From the NCBI RefSeq assembly GCF_000150275.1, contig NW_002060972.1, forward strand, positions 376,500 to 440,499: a stretch of 64,000 nucleotides of DNA, written 5' to 3'. Under the pieces are notes generated by a model. The model worked only from the letters and a program-made list of their open reading frames with translations, made no database searches and was not told the DNA's origin. A program made the position numbers and the translations under genes. This document shows positions 59,620-64,000 of the stretch, piece by piece. The first letter of the stretch is position 1, and the number at the start of each line of letters is the position of its first letter. Source of the stretch: Trichoplax adhaerens (Eukaryota > Placozoa > Uniplacotomia > Trichoplacea > Trichoplacidae).

Positions 59620-59754
59620 TATACTACCATAATAAAATACTTCCATATGTACGTTGCATTTTTATACATCATCCATAGTGGCTATATATTTATTTAAGGA
59701 GACCATACTAAGCTATAATCTCATACTAGTATAATCTCGTACTATCCTAACTCC

Positions 59755-60460
59755 CTACTCATTTTTCTTCTCATACCTTTTACTGAATACGGTATAGAGG
59801 CATATGGCTTTTAAATTGCGAAGCTTAGCTCGCAGATAGGGTTCAGTTTTTGAAATCGCATTAATGCAGATTTTCCTACAATAAAAGATAATGCTTTGCC
59901 TATAAAGCACCTTCCTCTGTTTCAAATCATTACAAACCTCCAGACAAGGAACTATGTCATATTTTGTAAATATAACGTTAACTATTCTTATTTTATCCAT
60001 TGTAAAACTAAAAGGAGTGTCAAAGAACGGTAATAATTATTATACTATAATTAATTTACTCAACACAATGCTGTTTATTCAGTATGTTATGAACTATATT
60101 CTAGGGTTTACGTTCATACTTCAAGCACTAAATACAGTATGATCCTGTTATATTCATTATTCACCCATTATACTACAGTACAAATGCAGTATGCTTACCT
60201 GGAGTATCACTAGTAAAACATATTTCTGGTCTAAGAGAAAGCCTTATAGTGAAATGGTACAAGGTTATCTTTTCATCAAACCATCCATAATCAGCAGATA
60301 CATTATTTCGTAAATCTAAAGTATGTACCATAAAGTCGTGCTCTATTACATAATCATAATTATTCATTATATTTGATATAAAGATGGACTTCAACATAGC
60401 GAATTTATCTGAAACTGAATCCAATTGTCCCTTTGGATCATGAAGAGTATAGTAAATCAT
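59755..60460 (-). CDS. Possible two-exon gene, unknown family
   Basis: Exon 1 (60460-60199) opens with an ATG: MIYYTLHDPKGQLDSVSDKF, then a long open stretch including DFMVHTLDLRNN, GWFDEKITLYHF and LRPEICFTSDTP. It ends in phase 1 at a good GTAAGC donor. A phase-1 acceptor (TATGACATAG) at 59952 leads to exon 2 (59951-59755), VPCLEVCNDLKQRKVLYRQ...KAICLYTVFSKRYEKKNE, then stop. The total would be 152 residues. Composition and the matching splice phase look real, but the acceptor has a weak pyrimidine tract, and I recognise no domain, signal peptide or membrane helix. More exons may exist. Confidence 0.4.
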
Positions 60461-63400
60461 TGCTTATAAATATTATCGCCGATAAACTAAGATAATGCAA
60501 ATACCCTATACGGAAAGCGAATTCTGTACAACGTTCGTATAAATTCAACCATTATATAGTAACTACCAGTAATTATCAGAGGATAGAGCTTCAGCGTAAT
60601 TGGAAAAAGGAATATAGTAATCTTAGAAACTTACTCTTGGGAACAGATCCAACAGTTAAGATCGATATCGCTGTATCGAGTTAGGACTACCTTTACTAAT
60701 TCTACTCTATGGAAACGCAAATTACCATTAGTATATGGTAAAATAAAGAACTAAGCAAGTATTTGATTGCTATTTCTTATACATCTATACCCTGACTGTA
60801 GTCTTGCAATATGAATCTGCCTCTGATCTCGAAGTTACGAGCTTTAGAATAGTAGTGGATTCACAATTAATAGTTGCAGTCTTTAGTAAAATGAGTAATG
60901 TAATCTAAATGAACTAATTCAAAGATGCCTATATCGCAGAGTTAACTTGGTAACAAGTGATATTGCTAGATTAATTATTAATATTTCTACTTACTTTCAT
61001 TTTCTTTAATTTTATTAAATAATTAATTAGATGGATCGAATAGTGAGTTGTTGCATAATATCATCTTAAACTGTGCTACATTGCATGGACTTTTCAATTA
61101 AAATGTTTCTTTTATATAAAAGATTGCGGTGCTTGCACAAGGCAAGTATTTCGAGTACTTGGAATATATGAGTATCTATAAGGCCAATTCTATTATTTTA
61201 TTACCGGATTCAATGACATTGGAATAAATTATCGTTACTATAGACTTGCTGGAATAGTGCATTTGATTTCTCATGGACGATGCTTACGATTGTACTAATT
61301 CGTATACAGTACATGATTCAATATCGACATCTCGATCAGTATCATCCCGACCTTTCATTAATCAGAAAAGTAGCAACGTGCTGGTAATGAATGTAACTGA
61401 TATTATCTTCATCTAGATGACATATAATCTTTTTCTTAATACTCCTCTATATGCTTTAATTTCCTTTGTTATTGAACCACATTTATTTTCACAATCTATC
61501 GTACCTATCGATTCGAAAATTACTGATCATAGATGAAATTATGCTATCGAAAAATGAAGTCAGATTTATTTTACTTTGCCGTATCACTAAGTGAAAGAAT
61601 TCCATTCTGGAGTACTAAACGATTTTATAGCAAATTAAACTTGAACTTGCGAGCTTAATAAATTTTTGATGATACAATCGCATTCTACAAAGAATATTAG
61701 AAATCGTACATGTATCATATGTGGAATATGGGGTGGTTTTCTAAGACAGAACTCATCCATTTTAAAAAATTAATGCTATAATAACTTGAGTTATCTTCAA
61801 TAGTCTTACAGCATTCAATTTTATAGTGACCCTAAAATTACGTACAATAGTCATATATACAGTAAAATGAATTCGTTATAGGATCTACATTGTTCGTGAC
61901 CGATACAATTTGATAGCTAGACCAACAGACTTCTAGTTAACTGCGTTCTTCATTATTCAAAAATGAAGAAGAGATTTATGTTTCTTTAAATTAGTAAAGC
62001 AATTATCATATTTTATAGCTCTTCGTTCATAAACTCACTTTATTATGAGGTAGCTACTATCTGAATACGCTTAACTATAAGGCGCATCGACTATTAAAAC
62101 ACATGAAACGGCAAAGTATCAGTGTGATACAGGGTAAAGGTGATCGTATGTAAACAGAAATTAAATCTAGTACAGACATACTGAGATATTTTACGTATGA
62201 TTTATGACAGACAACGTACGTATGCTTATGAACTCGCAATAGAAAGCATCCGGTGATCAAAGCGGATAAACTACGCATATTTTGTTCCGATAGTGATAGA
62301 ATATCCTATCCTCGAGACATAATATTTTAAAAATGAGAAATCGATTTGCAATTTTTCTTCACTAAATGGAGAAAAATTAGCAATCTTCGATAGAGTTCGA
62401 TGCTATATTGCCAATCAAAGAGATAAATTTGCCGACTATAATTTAGTTAAGGCAAGTAAATAAATTTTAGTTATTACTAATTAATACCGAAATATAAGGT
62501 CATCAGAATACTAGAATGACAATCAGCTGAATATAATTACCAATTTCTGGTTGAAATTATATTTTTAAAGAAATAAAATACAAGGCTTAAGAAATACTAA
62601 AGCGATAATGACAATGCAATTAATTTTTCAACTACATAAATGGACTATCATAGATTCCAGGAAGCAGCGCTATTAATTTTTAAATTCATTCTTACTATTG
62701 CTGTACTTTTTACAATGCATAGGTACGAGTATTTTATTGCATTGGATGGTATTTCTTTTTGAATTGGAAAGTAATCATAAAAATTATTATTCCCATTTCT
62801 AAACATTTATAGGATTTATAAAAAATCTTTGCTGATTGTGGCCATGGAGATAGCCGAAATCGCGTGAATGCTGTAGGAAAAGTTAGTTATGGTATTACTC
62901 CTTAAGTAATGGCATAATCCGTACAGTATACATATCATTGATAATTTAAAAATAGAATCAGGTAAATTTATTGCCGGTACTGGTCAATTTGATCTATTTT
63001 TATCGTTTCAACTATTATTGCAATGACAAATTAATTTCATTACATGCGTAGAAATCTCCTCTGTCTAACATTAACAATAAAACTACTATCCAATAACGTA
63101 GCCAAGATTAATATGCTGAATATCATAAGAATTTTTGTACGATATAAACAATAGAATAGAAGGTTGATAACTTAACAAGACAGATGCCAAACTTTGTTCA
63201 ATCGAATAAATTGATGGAAACTTTTTCTTTACCATGACAATTGAAACATAGCAAAGAAGATATTAAATTATTATGATATTAAATCTACCAGATCTAATTG
63301 TAGATTTGCATGAGTAGATCACTTCATATCTAAGTATGTTTGTTATATTTCCTATATAAATAGAACAGCACGCAGTAAGTCTTAAGTTCGTTTAAGACTC

Positions 63401-64000
63401 AACCATTACAGTATTGCATGTCTACATCATTAGATATTTGCCCTCAGTTAATAAAGGCGATGTGGACTATATTAATATTGTGATTATATTTTAAGATTGC
63501 GATATATATGTGTCATAACTACTACATAGAAAAATTGATTTAATCCCATATTACTATGGAAATGCAGTTTGGGGTTGAAATAGATAATCAAATCAATAAT
63601 CAGTGACTATTAAACTGGTACTATCAATTGTAGATGTTATAAAATGCTAGAATATAGCCCCATAAAAATTGATAAGGGTGATTTTTAGCTTTACTTTGCC
63701 TTCGGAATAAATTAAACAATTGAAGACCGACAGAAATATTAATGGAAAGTATCATCATTATTTCATGATCGCTAAGGTATAAGTAAATGCCTGAAAACAG
63801 AAGCAAGATGATGGAGCTTAGGATAAGGAATATTTCTATTCTTTACTTAACTATGACTATAATAAAGGTTCAATAAAAATCAGGGGCGTTAAAATTAAAT
63901 GACTAATATATTTATATTGGTAATATCATTCCAATTCAGTAGAATATAAACTACGAACGAGTTGCATATAATTATACTTAATGCTACTGGCTTTTCATTC
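60461..64000. other. Intergenic DNA to window end
   Basis: AT-rich, no gene that I can support. A 67-codon ATG-started frame on the minus strand (62278-62075) has six cysteines and is less AT-rich than its surroundings, but it matches nothing I know and is left unannotated. Confidence 0.5.

Noticed and set aside
59954-60142. 62-codon hydrophobic plus-strand frame
   Set aside because: Lies over the intron of the candidate minus-strand gene and has the composition of chance AT-rich ORFs; a small membrane protein cannot be excluded.
1-64000. tRNA, rRNA, CRISPR arrays, bacterial operons, viral genes
   Set aside because: I looked for tRNA T-arm signatures, ribosomal RNA stretches, regularly spaced direct repeats and integrase/polymerase motifs and found none that I could support.

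Overview
The window is AT-rich eukaryotic, animal-type DNA: exons are short and carry GT...AG introns, and intergenic space is large and ORF-poor. Three genes are recognised with confidence and all are animal families: a GPC3/GPC5-type glypican, the autophagy/endosome regulator Rubicon (RUBCN), and pseudouridine-5'-phosphatase (PUDP/HDHD1). The low GC, compact 80-130 bp introns in the conserved parts of genes and low density of transposons suggest an early-branching animal. A placozoan (Trichoplax/Hoilungia-like) is my best guess; a cnidarian or sponge is not excluded. All exon coordinates were worked out by hand from splice consensus, reading-frame phase and remembered human protein sequences; no search or gene finder was run.

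Layout. 1-31 kb: about 31 kb with no recognisable gene. It holds three small diverged tandem duplications and an isolated GPCR-TM7-like coding fragment at 16.2-16.4 kb on the minus strand. 31.2-33.06 kb: upstream region of the glypican. 33,063-41,233 (+): glypican in six or seven coding exons. 41.2-44.8 kb: convergent intergenic spacer with two possible exons of an unrecognised plus-strand gene. 51,977-44,778 (-): Rubicon in 19 coding exons, all in phase, 1035 codons plus stop. 52.0-55.6 kb: head-to-head spacer between Rubicon and PUDP. It carries a CRE palindrome, a YY1-like element over the Rubicon start codon, an AGTC microsatellite and an unusual TGTAC-palindrome satellite array at 52.3-53.3 kb. 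55,629-57,726 (+): PUDP in three exons, 227 residues. 59,177-59,619: a solo LTR. 60,460-59,755 (-): a possible two-exon gene of unknown family. 60.5-64 kb: no recognisable gene.

The genes do not form a pathway. The glypican is a GPI-anchored heparan-sulfate co-receptor at the cell surface, Rubicon acts on endosomes and autophagosomes, and PUDP is a cytosolic nucleotide phosphatase. Their order is glypican and Rubicon convergent, Rubicon and PUDP divergent.
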